From NCBI RefSeq assembly GCF_026968045.1, contig NZ_JAPVBQ010000001.1, positions 633,238 to 697,237 on the forward strand: DNA of 64,000 bases, given 5' to 3'. The notes under the pieces are model-generated. The model saw only the letters and a list, made by a program, of their open reading frames with translations. It was not told the origin of the DNA and ran no database searches. The number at the start of each line of letters is the position of its first letter. The stretch's first letter is position 1. Below are positions 9,726 through 17,666 of this stretch, piece after piece. This DNA comes from Modestobacter sp. VKM Ac-2977. Lineage in GTDB: Bacteria; Actinomycetota; Actinomycetes; Mycobacteriales; Geodermatophilaceae. The translations under genes and the position numbers were made by a program.

Positions 9726-10244
9726 GTGCCGTCACCGCTGATCGTGACGCTGCTGCTGGACGACGACGCCCAGCAGCGGTTCGACCGGCTGCGGGCGGCG
9801 CACTTCCCGCCGGAGCGCAACCACCTGCAGGCGCACGTGACGCTCTTCCACGCGCTGCCCGGCGAGCACCGGGCGGCCGTCGGTCGGGAACTGGCGGCGG
9901 TGGCTGCGCGACCGGGGTTCGAGGTCGCGGTCACCGGGGTCCGCTTCCTCGGTCGTGGCGTCGCGCTGGACCTGTCGGCGCCAGAGCTGACGACGCTGCG
10001 CGCCGTCCTGGCCGATGCCTTCGACCCGTGGCTGACCCGGCAGGACCGGCAGTGGTCCCGCCCGCACGTGACGGTGCAGAACAAGGTCGCCCCGGAGGTG
10101 GCCCGCGCGCTGCACGCCGAGCTGACCGCGTCGTTCGTGCCGGAGACGGTCACCGCCCGGGGGCTCGGCCTCTGGCGCTACCTCGGCGGGCCGTGGGCCG
10201 CGGAGGCGGAGTTCCCGTTCGGCCAGGGGGCCTCGTTCGGCTAG
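9726..10244 (+). CDS. 2'-5' RNA ligase / 2H phosphoesterase family protein
   Basis: The 172-residue protein has the two HxT motifs that define the 2H phosphoesterase fold: HVTLFH near residue 38 and HVTVQN near residue 116. Members hydrolyse or ligate 2',3'-cyclic or 2'-5' phosphodiester bonds in RNA or nucleotides. It starts at GTG 9726, 6 nt after glgC, so it is probably cotranscribed. It ends overlapping the convergent methyltransferase gene by 4 bp. The substrate is unknown. Confidence 0.8.
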   Translation: MPSPLIVTLLLDDDAQQRFDRLRAAHFPPERNHLQAHVTLFHALPGEHRAAVGRELAAVAARPGFEVAVTGVRFLGRGVALDLSAPELTTLRAVLADAFDPWLTRQDRQWSRPHVTVQNKVAPEVARALHAELTASFVPETVTARGLGLWRYLGGPWAAEAEFPFGQGASFG

Positions 10245-10918
10245 GTGCGCTTGGTGGCGACCAGCAGGCCGGTGCCGATGGGCAGCACCGCGCAGGTCAG
10301 CGTCTCGTCCTCGCGCAGCGTCCGGGCGATCTCCCGCCACGCGACGGTCTGCGCGTCGCGGGCCGCGGGGTCGGCGATCTTGTCCTCGGCGAGCAGGCCG
10401 TGGCAGATGAGCGACCCGCTGTGCCGGATGAGCCCGAGCAGTCCGACCAGGTTGCTGGCGTACTCCAGCGGCGGGCCGGCGCAGCTGACCAGGTCGTAGG
10501 CGCCGGGGGACAGCCGCGGCAGCACCTCGCCGGGCGTCCCGAAGATCAGCCGGGTCCGGCCGCTGGGGACGCCGGCCTCGGTGAAGGCCTGCCGGGCCGC
10601 ACGCAGCTCGGCCGGGTCGGCGTCCAGGGCGGTGAGGACGCCGTCGGGGCGCATCCCCTGCAGCAGCCAGAGCCCGGCGACGCCGCCACCGCTGCCGATG
10701 GACACCACCGAGCGGGCGTCGCAGGCGGCGGCGAGGACGGAGAGGGTCGCGCCCACCGCCGGCTCGACCGGGACCTGGGTCCCGAACGCCTCGGCGGAGG
10801 TCACGGCCCGCTGGCGGGCGGCCACCTGGGCGGGGGTCTCGGCGGCGAAGCCGTCGGCATAGGCCGCCGCGCCCGTCGGGGAGCCGCCGGTGGGGGGCGG
10901 TCCGGCAACGCTGGTCAC
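10241..10918 (-). CDS. O-methyltransferase family protein (SAM-dependent)
   Basis: The 225-residue product has a class I methyltransferase fold: the SAM-binding motif [16 protein letters not shown] near residue 70, then [18 protein letters not shown] and [10 protein letters not shown]. It corresponds in position and sequence type to the methyltransferase divergent from sigE in mycobacteria. The start GTG 10918 is supported by a TACCCT box 6 nt upstream. The long upstream reading frame toward 11866 runs through sigE and rseA and is not coding. The substrate is unknown. Confidence 0.85.
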   Translation of the reverse strand: MTSVAGPPPTGGSPTGAAAYADGFAAETPAQVAARQRAVTSAEAFGTQVPVEPAVGATLSVLAAACDARSVVSIGSGGGVAGLWLLQGMRPDGVLTALDADPAELRAARQAFTEAGVPSGRTRLIFGTPGEVLPRLSPGAYDLVSCAGPPLEYASNLVGLLGLIRHSGSLICHGLLAEDKIADPAARDAQTVAWREIARTLREDETLTCAVLPIGTGLLVATKRT

Positions 10919-10924
10919 CGGGCG

Positions 10925-10930
10925 AGGGTA
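10925..10930 (-). promoter_or_regulatory. TANNNT -10 box for leaderless methyltransferase gene
   Basis: TACCCT on the minus strand lies 6 nt before GTG 10918. Confidence 0.5.
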
Positions 10931-11022
10931 GTGGCGAGGGCGGGGTCCCCGCCCGGCCGGGTGGGGGGAGGGGACGACGCTCGGTCGACTGCCTGGCAAC
11001 TGGCTGTGTGTCTGCGCCGCAC

Positions 11023-11050
11023 GGGAACACCGACTGCGCACCCGGCCGTT
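11023..11050 (+). promoter_or_regulatory. Candidate SigE-type (ECF) promoter upstream of sigE
   Basis: GGGAAC at 11023-11028 and CGTT at 11047-11050 are separated by 18 nt. This matches the GGAAC / CGTT promoter class of actinobacterial stress ECF sigma factors and lies about 100 bp before the sigE start. It would give an autoregulated sigE-rseA-htrA transcript. A spacer of 18 is at the long end for this class. Confidence 0.45.
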
Positions 11051-11152
11051 GGACCGGACGTGCGTCTCTCGCGTACCACCAGCCAGCGCTCCGTCGAGCG
11101 GTCCACCCCCGCTGGGGAGGTGTCGACCTCGGCCGTCTGCGATCCTGGGGCC

Positions 11153-11758
11153 GTGACCGAGCCCACCGCGACCGGGTCGGCGGCCCCCGCCGGCCTCGAG
11201 CCCGTGCCCCCCGCGGCCGAGGGTTGGGTGGCGCCCACCTGGGAACAGGTCGTCCGGGACCACTCGGCGCGTGTCTACCGGTTGGCCTACCGCCTCTCCG
11301 GCAACCAGCAGGACGCCGAGGACCTCACCCAGGAGACCTTCGTCCGGGTGTTCCGCTCGCTCGCCGACTTCTCCCCGGGCACCTTCGAGGGCTGGTTGCA
11401 CCGGATCACCACGAACCTGTTCCTGGACATGGTGCGTCGCCGGCAGCGCATCCGCTTCGACGCCCTTCCCGAGGACACCGAGCGGCTGCCCGGCTCCGCG
11501 CCGTCCCCGGAGCAGGTCTACGCCGACACCCACCTCGACCCGCAGATCCAGGCCGCCCTCGACGCGCTCTCCCCGGAGTTCCGGGTCGCGGTCGTGCTGT
11601 GCGACATCGAGGGCCTCACCTACGAGGAGATCTCGGCGACCCTCGGCATCAAGCTCGGCACCGTCCGAAGCCGCATCCACCGCGGTCGCGTGCAGCTGCG
11701 GGAGGCGCTGGCCCACCTCGCCCCCGGCCGCCCCGTCCCCGCCGTGGAGGTGTCGTGA
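11153..11758 (+). CDS. sigE: ECF RNA polymerase sigma factor SigE
   Basis: The 201-residue ECF sigma factor has region 2 at [20 protein letters not shown] (-10 recognition and core binding) and region 4 at [20 protein letters not shown] (-35 recognition). By synteny (methyltransferase, sigE, rseA, htrA, tatB) it is the envelope-stress sigma factor SigE. It starts at GTG 11153 and its TGA overlaps the GTG of rseA. The anti-sigma gene and protease gene follow directly, so the block is a self-contained stress-response circuit. Confidence 0.93.
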   Translation: MTEPTATGSAAPAGLEPVPPAAEGWVAPTWEQVVRDHSARVYRLAYRLSGNQQDAEDLTQETFVRVFRSLADFSPGTFEGWLHRITTNLFLDMVRRRQRIRFDALPEDTERLPGSAPSPEQVYADTHLDPQIQAALDALSPEFRVAVVLCDIEGLTYEEISATLGIKLGTVRSRIHRGRVQLREALAHLAPGRPVPAVEVS

Positions 11759-12333
11759 GCATCCCGGAGAGCCACCTCGCCCAGGAGGCGATCGCCGCCC
11801 TCGTCGACGGAGAGCTCTCCGGCGGCGCAGCGAACCGGGCGGCCCGGCACCTGGCCGGCTGCGCACAGTGCCGGATGGCGGTCGCCGCCCAGCGCGAGGC
11901 CAAGGACGCGCTGCGGCACGGGGTCGACGTCGTGGTCCCCGGTGACCTCATCTCCCGGCTGCAGGCCATCCCGTTCACGGCCGCCGGGCCCGGCGGCGGG
12001 CTGGGCTCGTTGAGCGCCGGTGCCGACGGGCTCGCGGCCACCGGCGCGGGTGGCTCCTGGGCGATCCCGCTCGCGCCCGCCGAGGCCCCGACCCGGCCCG
12101 ACAGCAGTGCCCGCTGGCTGCGGCGGGGGATGACCGGGGCGCTGGCCGGCCTCGGCCTGGGGGTCGCCGCACTCGCCGTCAACCTGCCCACCGCCGACCT
12201 GCCCCACCGGGAGCCGGTGGCCGACGCCGTCCGCTACACGGCGCCGACCGAGCGGACCGACATCGTCCCGCCCGTGGTGCGCACGTTCACCGTCGGTTCC
12301 GCCACCGGCCTGCCCGCCGGCGGGACGCCCTGA
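11755..12333 (+). CDS. rseA: Anti-sigma factor RseA (zf-HC2 family)
   Basis: The 192-residue protein has an N-terminal zinc-binding anti-sigma domain with the HxxxCxxC motif at HLAGCAQC (about residues 32-39), which clamps the sigma factor. A Gly/Pro-rich linker and a single hydrophobic segment [16 protein letters not shown] near residue 130 follow. It starts with GTGA overlapping the sigE stop, so the two are translationally coupled. In mycobacteria RseA is phosphorylated and degraded to release SigE, but that control cannot be read from this sequence. Confidence 0.88.
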   Translation: MSIPESHLAQEAIAALVDGELSGGAANRAARHLAGCAQCRMAVAAQREAKDALRHGVDVVVPGDLISRLQAIPFTAAGPGGGLGSLSAGADGLAATGAGGSWAIPLAPAEAPTRPDSSARWLRRGMTGALAGLGLGVAALAVNLPTADLPHREPVADAVRYTAPTERTDIVPPVVRTFTVGSATGLPAGGTP

Positions 12334-13940
12334 GCGGGACGTCCGGCACCGAGCCGTCCGACGCCGGCTCCCGTCCCGCCGACGCCGGCCACGCGGTCGG
12401 CCGGCCCGACGAGCAGCCGACCGCGTACGCCCGACCCGCGGGGACGACGGGCGCCTTCGCGCCCACCGACGCCCGGCTGCAGCCCAGCACCCCGCCGGCC
12501 CCGGCTCCCCAGCCGGAGCAGCAGGCGGCCTTCGGTCGGCCCGCCGCGGTCGACGGGTCGTTCGGTGCCGACCGCCCGGTGCCGGCGCCCCGGCCGGTGC
12601 CCCCACCGCCCCCGGAGGCGGTGCTGCGGGCCTTCGCCCCCCGGGACGGCGCCACCGGTCTGGGTGAACCCCCGGGCGGCCGTCCTGCGCGGCGGCGCAC
12701 CGCAGTGGCCCCCTTCTGGAAGCCCGACGCGGCCGCGGACCCGTGGCGCGACCCGCACGCCCCCGCTGCGCTGGGTGCACCCGCGCAGTACCCGCAGGAG
12801 CAACCGCCGCCCGGCCCGGTGCTGCCGGAGCCGCAGCGTCGCGGCAAGGTCCGGCTGCGCGACCTCTCCGTCCGGCTGACGGTGCTGGCCCTGCTCAGCC
12901 TGCTCCTGGTCGGCATGGTCGGCGGCACGACCGCCTGGTACCTGGGCCGGACGGCCGACGAGGCGCCGTTGCTGGCGGAGGGCACCCAGCTCTCCGAGGT
13001 GTCCCCGGGGACCAGCCGGGAGCCCGGTTCGATCGCCGACATCGCCGGCCGGATCATGCCTGCCGTGGTCTCCATCGAGGTCCGGCTGGCCAGCGCCGGC
13101 GCCACCGGGTCCGGGGTCGTGGTGGACGCCGAGGGCGGCTACATCGTCACCAACAACCACGTGATCTCCGGTGCCGCCGACGTCGAGGGTGCGGAGATCC
13201 GGGCGGTCTTCAGCGACGGCAGCGGCTCGACCGCCCGCATCGTCGGCCGCGACCCGGCCAGCGACCTCGCCGTCCTCAAGGTGGAGAAGCCCGGGCTGGT
13301 CGCGGCGTCCCTCGGCGACGTGGGCGACCTCGTCGTCGGTGACCCCGTGGTGGCGATCGGCTCACCGCTGGGCCTGGCCGGCACGGTCACCAGCGGCATC
13401 GTCAGCGCGCTGGACCGCCCGGTGCGGCTGACCGGCGAGGGCAGCGACACCAACGCCGTGATCAGCGCCGTGCAGACCGACGCGCCGATCAACCCCGGCA
13501 ACTCCGGTGGCGCACTGGTCGACGCCACGGGTGCGGTCATCGGGATCAACACCGCGATCGCCTCGGTGGCGGGCGCCGGCACCACCGGCGGCTCGATCGG
13601 CCTCGGCTTCGCCATCCCGATCGACACGGTGCGGGACATCTCCGAGGAGCTGATCAGCACGGGGACGGCGGTGCACGCCTCGCTGGGGGTGAACGCCCGC
13701 ACGGTCACCGACGGCACCCGCGACGGGGCGCTGGTGCTCAACGTCGAGCCCGACAGTGGTGCCGCCGAGGCGGGGGTGCAGGAGCAGGACGTGGTCATCG
13801 CGGTCGACGGCGAGCCGGTCGTCAGCTCGGAGGAACTGGCCGTCGAGGTCGACGCCCGCGAGCCGGGTGACACGGTGACCCTCGAGCTGGTGCGCGGTGG
13901 CAGTTCCCGCGAAGTCGACGTCACCCTCGGCGTCGCCTGA
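12330..13940 (+). CDS. htrA: HtrA/DegP-type serine protease with PDZ domain; probable CTG start
   Basis: This membrane-anchored envelope protease has a Pro/Ala-rich cytoplasmic region, one transmembrane helix (about residues 183-206, LALLSLLLVGMVGGTTAWYL), a trypsin-like domain and a C-terminal PDZ domain. From the CTG at 12330 the catalytic triad is His277 (NNHVI), Asp312 (SDLAVLK) and Ser392 (NPGNSGGAL). The first ATG/GTG is only at 12579. The 250 bp before it are open in frame with G or C at nearly every third position, so the true start is upstream. CTG 12330 overlaps the rseA stop as CTGA with GGCGGGA before it, and gives 536 residues, close to mycobacterial HtrA. Confidence 0.88.
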   Translation: MSGTSGTEPSDAGSRPADAGHAVGRPDEQPTAYARPAGTTGAFAPTDARLQPSTPPAPAPQPEQQAAFGRPAAVDGSFGADRPVPAPRPVPPPPPEAVLRAFAPRDGATGLGEPPGGRPARRRTAVAPFWKPDAAADPWRDPHAPAALGAPAQYPQEQPPPGPVLPEPQRRGKVRLRDLSVRLTVLALLSLLLVGMVGGTTAWYLGRTADEAPLLAEGTQLSEVSPGTSREPGSIADIAGRIMPAVVSIEVRLASAGATGSGVVVDAEGGYIVTNNHVISGAADVEGAEIRAVFSDGSGSTARIVGRDPASDLAVLKVEKPGLVAASLGDVGDLVVGDPVVAIGSPLGLAGTVTSGIVSALDRPVRLTGEGSDTNAVISAVQTDAPINPGNSGGALVDATGAVIGINTAIASVAGAGTTGGSIGLGFAIPIDTVRDISEELISTGTAVHASLGVNARTVTDGTRDGALVLNVEPDSGAAEAGVQEQDVVIAVDGEPVVSSEELAVEVDAREPGDTVTLELVRGGSSREVDVTLGVA

Positions 13941-13986
13941 CACCTGCTGTTGGGCTGCGGGTCGTCCGTCAGCAAGCCGGCCCACC

Positions 13987-13992
13987 TACGCT
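13987..13992 (+). promoter_or_regulatory. Candidate -10 box for tatB
   Basis: TACGCT lies 40 nt before the tatB GTG, in the 92-bp spacer after htrA. It would give a short leader containing the GAGGAGGAG ribosome binding site. No clear -35 is seen. Confidence 0.35.
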
Positions 13993-14032
13993 GGACACGG
14001 ACCGCGTTCCGCGGCGGGCGCGAGGAGGAGCG

Positions 14033-14425
14033 GTGTTCGACTCGATCGGCTGGGGCGAGATCGTCGTCCTGGCACTGGCGGCGCTGTTCATCTTCGGCCC
14101 CGACCGCCTGCCCACGCTCGCCAAGGACGCCGCGAACGGGTTGAAGAAGGCGCGGGATGCGGTCACCGGGGTGCGCGGGCAGCTGCACGACACCCTGGGC
14201 GACGACTTCGACCACCTGCGCGACATCGACCTGCGGCAGTACCACCCGAAGACGTTCATCCGGTCGCAGCTGATGGGTGACGACGACGCCCCGGCCCGGA
14301 CGGGGAGCACCGCCGCGAGCGCAGCTGCTGCGGGAGCGACCGCAGCCGGCTGGTCCCCGGCGGGACAGACGACCCGCACGCGGGACGCGAGCACCCCGCC
14401 GCCGTTCGACGTCGACGCGACCTAG
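14033..14425 (+). CDS. tatB: Sec-independent protein translocase subunit TatB
   Basis: The 130-residue protein has the TatA/TatB layout: an N-terminal hydrophobic helix after MFDSIGWGEIVVLALAALFIFGPDRLP, where FGPDRLP is the conserved hinge, then an amphipathic helix (AKDAANGLKKARDAVTG) and an Ala/Pro-rich disordered tail. TatB works with TatA and TatC to export folded twin-arginine proteins. The start GTG 14033 follows GAGGAGGAG. Position after htrA matches the mycobacterial order and favours TatB over TatA. Confidence 0.92.
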   Translation: MFDSIGWGEIVVLALAALFIFGPDRLPTLAKDAANGLKKARDAVTGVRGQLHDTLGDDFDHLRDIDLRQYHPKTFIRSQLMGDDDAPARTGSTAASAAAAGATAAGWSPAGQTTRTRDASTPPPFDVDAT

Positions 14426-14470
14426 GCCGCGTCTCCGGGACTCCGCGACTCGACAGGGAGGAGCCGGTGC

Positions 14471-14809
14471 ATGGCTCACGACGCTGAGCTCGCGGACCGC
14501 GTCCGCACTGCGCTCTCGGACCGGGCCGTCCGCGAGGTGAGGATGTTCGGCGGCCTCGCGTTCATGGTCGACGAGAAGATGGTCGCCTGCGTCTCGGGCG
14601 GCGGGGGCGCCCTGCTCGTGCGCGTGTCCCGCAGCCGCGATGCCGAGTACCTGGCGGTGCGCGGCGCCCGTCGGGCAGAGATGGGGAAGGGCCGGTCGAT
14701 GGGCGAGGGGTGGATCGCCGTCGACGAGGACGCGCTCATGGAGGACGAGGACCTGCAGTTCTGGGTCGACGCCGTCCTGGACCACCACGCCGGGGCAGCG
14801 GGACGCTGA
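14471..14809 (+). CDS. TfoX/Sxy family N-terminal domain protein
   Basis: The 112-residue protein consists of one TfoX N-terminal domain: RMFGGLAFMVDEKMVACVSG is the characteristic segment and YLAVRGARRAEMGKGRSMG the second half. In gamma-proteobacteria TfoX/Sxy co-activates competence genes; stand-alone actinobacterial versions have no established role. It starts at ATG 14471 after GGGAGGAG and ends just before a strong bidirectional terminator. Confidence 0.85.
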   Translation: MAHDAELADRVRTALSDRAVREVRMFGGLAFMVDEKMVACVSGGGGALLVRVSRSRDAEYLAVRGARRAEMGKGRSMGEGWIAVDEDALMEDEDLQFWVDAVLDHHAGAAGR

Positions 14810-14832
14810 CCGCACCCGTCCACCGAAGCGCG

Positions 14833-14868
14833 AGAGGCCGGTCACCCCGCGTGGGGTGACCGGCCTCT
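14833..14868. terminator. Bidirectional hairpin terminator between tfoX-like gene and mrp
   Basis: A perfect 16-bp inverted repeat (14833-14848 and 14853-14868) with a GCGT loop sits between two convergent genes. There is no clear T run, as is usual in high-GC actinobacteria. Confidence 0.75.
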
Positions 14869-14883
14869 GTCGCGCGGGGGTGG

Positions 14884-16044
14884 CTACCGCTTGACCGGGG
14901 TCAGCCCCAACGACATGCCGGACAGCCCGCGCTGGCGGACGGCGAGGGCGTCGGCGATCGCGGACAGCGACTGGGCGGCGGGCGCGTCGGGCTGGGCGAG
15001 CACGATCGGTGCCCCGGCGTCGCCGGCCTCGCGCAGCCGGGTGTCCAGCGGGATCTGGCCCAGCAGCGGCACCCGCGCACCGAGGGTCTTGGTGAGCGCG
15101 TCGGAGACGGCCTGGCCGCCGCCGGAGCCGAACACCTCCATCCGGGAGCCGTCGGGCAGCTCCAGCCATGACATGTTCTCCACGACGCCGACGACCTGCT
15201 GGTGGGTCTGGGTGGCGATCGCGCCGGCCCGCTCGGCCACCTCGGCTGCGGCGAGCTGCGGCGTCGTCACGACCAGGATCTCGGCGTTGGGGACCAGCTG
15301 GGCCACCGAGATCGCGACGTCACCGGTGCCGGGCGGGAGGTCCATCAGCAGCACGTCCAGGTCGCCCCACCACACGTCGGCGAGGAACTGCTGGAGCGCA
15401 CGGTGCAGCATCGGCCCACGCCAGACCACCGGGGTGTTGCCCGGGGTGAACATGCCGATCGAGATGACCTTCACGCCGTAGGACTGCGGCGGCATGATCA
15501 TGTTGTCGACCTGGGTGGGCTTGTCGTCCACGCCGAGCATCCGGGGCACCGAGTGGCCGTAGATGTCGGCGTCCACGACGCCCACCGACAGGCCCTTCTT
15601 GGCCAGGGCCGCGGCCAGGTTCACCGTGACACTGGACTTGCCGACGCCGCCCTTGCCCGAGGCGACCGCGTAGACCCGGGTCAGCGAGCCCGGCTGGGCG
15701 AAGGGGATGACCGGCTCGGCCGCGTCGCTGCCGCGGACGGTCTTGCGCAGCTCGGTGCGCTGCTCGTCGCTCATGACGTCCAGGCCGACCGCCACGGAGG
15801 TGACGCCGGGGACGGCGGAGACGGCCTGGGTGACGCGGTTGGTGATGGTCTCGCGCATCGGGCAGCCGGCGACGGTCAGGTAGACCTCGATGCGCACCGC
15901 GCCCGGGTCGCCGCCGACGCCGATCTGCACGTCCTTGACCATGCCCAGCTCGGGCAGCGGACGGTTGATCTCGGGGTCCTGGACGGTCGCCAGAGCCGCG
16001 TTCACGGCGTCCAGCTCCGGCGATCCGGTCAGCGTGTCGGACAT
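14884..16044 (-). CDS. mrp: Mrp/ApbC-family P-loop ATPase (iron-sulfur carrier)
   Basis: The 386-residue protein has an N-terminal DUF59/MIP18 domain (residues 8-85, with AGCPMRETI) and a MinD-like ATPase with the deviant Walker A GKGGVGKSSVTVNLA near residue 130. Further on come VDADIYGHSVPRMLG and LLMDLPPGTGDVA. Mrp proteins bind and deliver Fe-S clusters. The CxxC pair usually found after VENMS is absent (ENMSWLELPDGSRMEVFG). The start ATG 16044 follows AAGGAG. Order with sigE-htrA-tatB is conserved in actinobacteria. Confidence 0.9.
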   Translation of the reverse strand: MSDTLTGSPELDAVNAALATVQDPEINRPLPELGMVKDVQIGVGGDPGAVRIEVYLTVAGCPMRETITNRVTQAVSAVPGVTSVAVGLDVMSDEQRTELRKTVRGSDAAEPVIPFAQPGSLTRVYAVASGKGGVGKSSVTVNLAAALAKKGLSVGVVDADIYGHSVPRMLGVDDKPTQVDNMIMPPQSYGVKVISIGMFTPGNTPVVWRGPMLHRALQQFLADVWWGDLDVLLMDLPPGTGDVAISVAQLVPNAEILVVTTPQLAAAEVAERAGAIATQTHQQVVGVVENMSWLELPDGSRMEVFGSGGGQAVSDALTKTLGARVPLLGQIPLDTRLREAGDAGAPIVLAQPDAPAAQSLSAIADALAVRQRGLSGMSLGLTPVKR

Positions 16045-16184
16045 GCGCGTTGTGTCTCCTTCGACGGGGAGCCTGCGGATTCCGGGCCCCTGCGGGGGCC
16101 CGCGCGCGGGCGACCCCCACTGTACGGCGGCTGATCACCTCGCCCCGGGTCAGCGGGTGTGAGCCAGGCCAACCCCGGGAGCCC

Positions 16185-16190
16185 TAGGGT
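16185..16190 (+). promoter_or_regulatory. TANNNT -10 box for leaderless azlC
   Basis: TAGGGT lies 6 nt before GTG 16197, with no ribosome binding site between. Confidence 0.5.
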
Positions 16191-16196
16191 CGGCGC

Positions 16197-16904
16197 GTGC
16201 CGTCCTCCGCCCGCACCGCCACGCTCCGGGACGCCGTCGGGCTCGGTGTTGCGGTGGGGCTGTACGGGGTCGCCTTCGGTGCGGCGGCGGCCGGCGCCGG
16301 GCTGGACACCTGGCAGGCGGTGGCGACGTCGGCGCTGATGTTCACCGGCGCCTCCCAGTTCGCGATGATCGGGGTGCTCGGCGCCGGCGGGGGAGCGTTC
16401 TCCGCCGTCGGCAGCGCCCTGCTGCTCGGTACCCGCAACACCGTCTATGGCGTCCGGCTGGCCCCGATGCTGGCGCTGCGGGGCTGGCTGCGCCGGGCCG
16501 GCGCGGCGCACTGGGTGATCGACGAGACGACGGCGATGGCGGTCGCCGCACCGGACCGGGAACTGGGCCGGCTGGCGTTCTGGGTCACCGGCGCGACCAT
16601 CTACCTGGGCTGGAACGCCACGACGCTGGTCGGATCGCTGGGGGCCGCGGCGCTGGGCGGGACGGCGCAGGCCGCGCTGGACGCCGTCGTGCCCGCGGCC
16701 TTCCTGGCGTTGCTGTGGCCCCGGCTGCAGCGCTCGGCGCGGGAGCCGGGCGTGCAGCGGCGGGTGGCCCTGGGCGGCGCGGTCGTCGCGCTGGCGCTCA
16801 CCCCGTTCGTGCCGGCCGGGGTGCAGGTGGTGCTGGCCGTGGTCGCGGTGGCGCTGGCCGGCCGGCCGCGGACGGCGGCGTCCCCGCGGGAGGGGGCCGC
16901 GTGA
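16197..16904 (+). CDS. azlC: AzlC family branched-chain amino acid exporter, large subunit
   Basis: The 235-residue membrane protein with about seven to eight helices matches the AzlC/YgaZ family (RDAVGLGVAVGLYGVAFGAA at the N-terminus, then TGASQFAMIGVLGAGGG and LLLGTRNTVYGVRLAP). AzlC and AzlD together export branched-chain or other hydrophobic amino acids. It starts at GTG 16197, and its stop overlaps the azlD start as GTGA. Confidence 0.88.
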   Translation: MPSSARTATLRDAVGLGVAVGLYGVAFGAAAAGAGLDTWQAVATSALMFTGASQFAMIGVLGAGGGAFSAVGSALLLGTRNTVYGVRLAPMLALRGWLRRAGAAHWVIDETTAMAVAAPDRELGRLAFWVTGATIYLGWNATTLVGSLGAAALGGTAQAALDAVVPAAFLALLWPRLQRSAREPGVQRRVALGGAVVALALTPFVPAGVQVVLAVVAVALAGRPRTAASPREGAA

Positions 16905-17218
16905 GCACCGGGACGCTGTGGGCGGTGGTGCTGGTCGGCTCGCTGGGCTGCTACCTGCTGAAGCTGGCGGGGCTCTCGGTGCCGGCGGCCTGGGTGGAGC
17001 GGCCGTGGGTGACCCGGGTGGTGGAGTTCGTGCCGGCGGCGCTGCTGGCCGCGCTGGTCGCCGTCCAGGCCGCGACGTCGGGGCCGGACCTGGTCGTCGA
17101 CGGACGGCTGGTCGGGCTCGCCGTGGCCGCGGTGGCGCTGGCGCTGCGGGCGCCGTTCATCGTCGTCCTGGTGCTCGCCGGTGCAGCCGGTGCGCTGGTG
17201 CACGTCGTCACCGGTTGA
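16901..17218 (+). CDS. azlD: AzlD family exporter, small subunit
   Basis: The 105-residue protein with four short hydrophobic helices fits the AzlD/YgaH family that pairs with AzlC. GTG 16901 overlaps the azlC stop, so the two are translationally coupled. The phrase VVEFVPAALLAALVAVQA is typical of the family. A hairpin terminator follows 9 bp after the stop. Confidence 0.87.
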   Translation: MSTGTLWAVVLVGSLGCYLLKLAGLSVPAAWVERPWVTRVVEFVPAALLAALVAVQAATSGPDLVVDGRLVGLAVAAVALALRAPFIVVLVLAGAAGALVHVVTG

Positions 17219-17226
17219 CCGGGTGT

Positions 17227-17256
17227 GGTCGCCGTCCCGCCGTGGGGACGGCGACC
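17227..17256. terminator. Bidirectional hairpin terminator between azlD and usp
   Basis: A 12-bp perfect stem (17227-17238 with 17245-17256) and a 6-nt loop lie between convergent stops. Confidence 0.7.
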
Positions 17257-17264
17257 CATCCAGG

Positions 17265-17666
17265 TCAGCCGGCCGACGGGGCCTTGACCGACAGCACCGG
17301 GCACTCGGCCTCCAGCAGGATGCGCTGGGCGTCGCTGCCGAAGACGAGCTTGCCGGTGGGCGACCGCCGGCGGATCCCGATCACGATGAGCGAGGCGCCG
17401 AGTCGCGTCGCCGTCGCCACCACCTCGTCCGCCCCGTTCTGGCCGCCGACGTGCTGCTCGAGCTCGAAGGTCAGGCCGGTCTCCTCGAGCAGGCCGCGGA
17501 CCTCGGCGAGGTCCTCGGGACTGGCGTAGGAGGGATCGACGTAGGCGTCCCCGCGCGAGGTGTTCAGCACGTGGAGCTGCTCCCCACGCAGGTCGGCCTC
17601 CTCCACCGCCGCCCGCAGGGCCGCGCGGCCCTCCGGCTTGGGCACGTAGCCCACCACGATCGTCAC
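17265..17666 (-). CDS. Universal stress protein (single UspA domain)
   Basis: The 133-residue UspA-fold protein starts [20 protein letters not shown] and ends with the nucleotide-binding region [20 protein letters not shown], which keeps the glycine pattern of ATP-binding Usp proteins. It starts at GTG 17666, overlapping the tctA stop as GTGA with a GAGGAG site. It is thus the last gene of the tctCBA operon. A Usp fused or coupled to tripartite tricarboxylate or TRAP transporters has been seen in other bacteria and may gate transport by ATP status. Confidence 0.85.
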   Translation of the reverse strand: MTIVVGYVPKPEGRAALRAAVEEADLRGEQLHVLNTSRGDAYVDPSYASPEDLAEVRGLLEETGLTFELEQHVGGQNGADEVVATATRLGASLIVIGIRRRSPTGKLVFGSDAQRILLEAECPVLSVKAPSAG

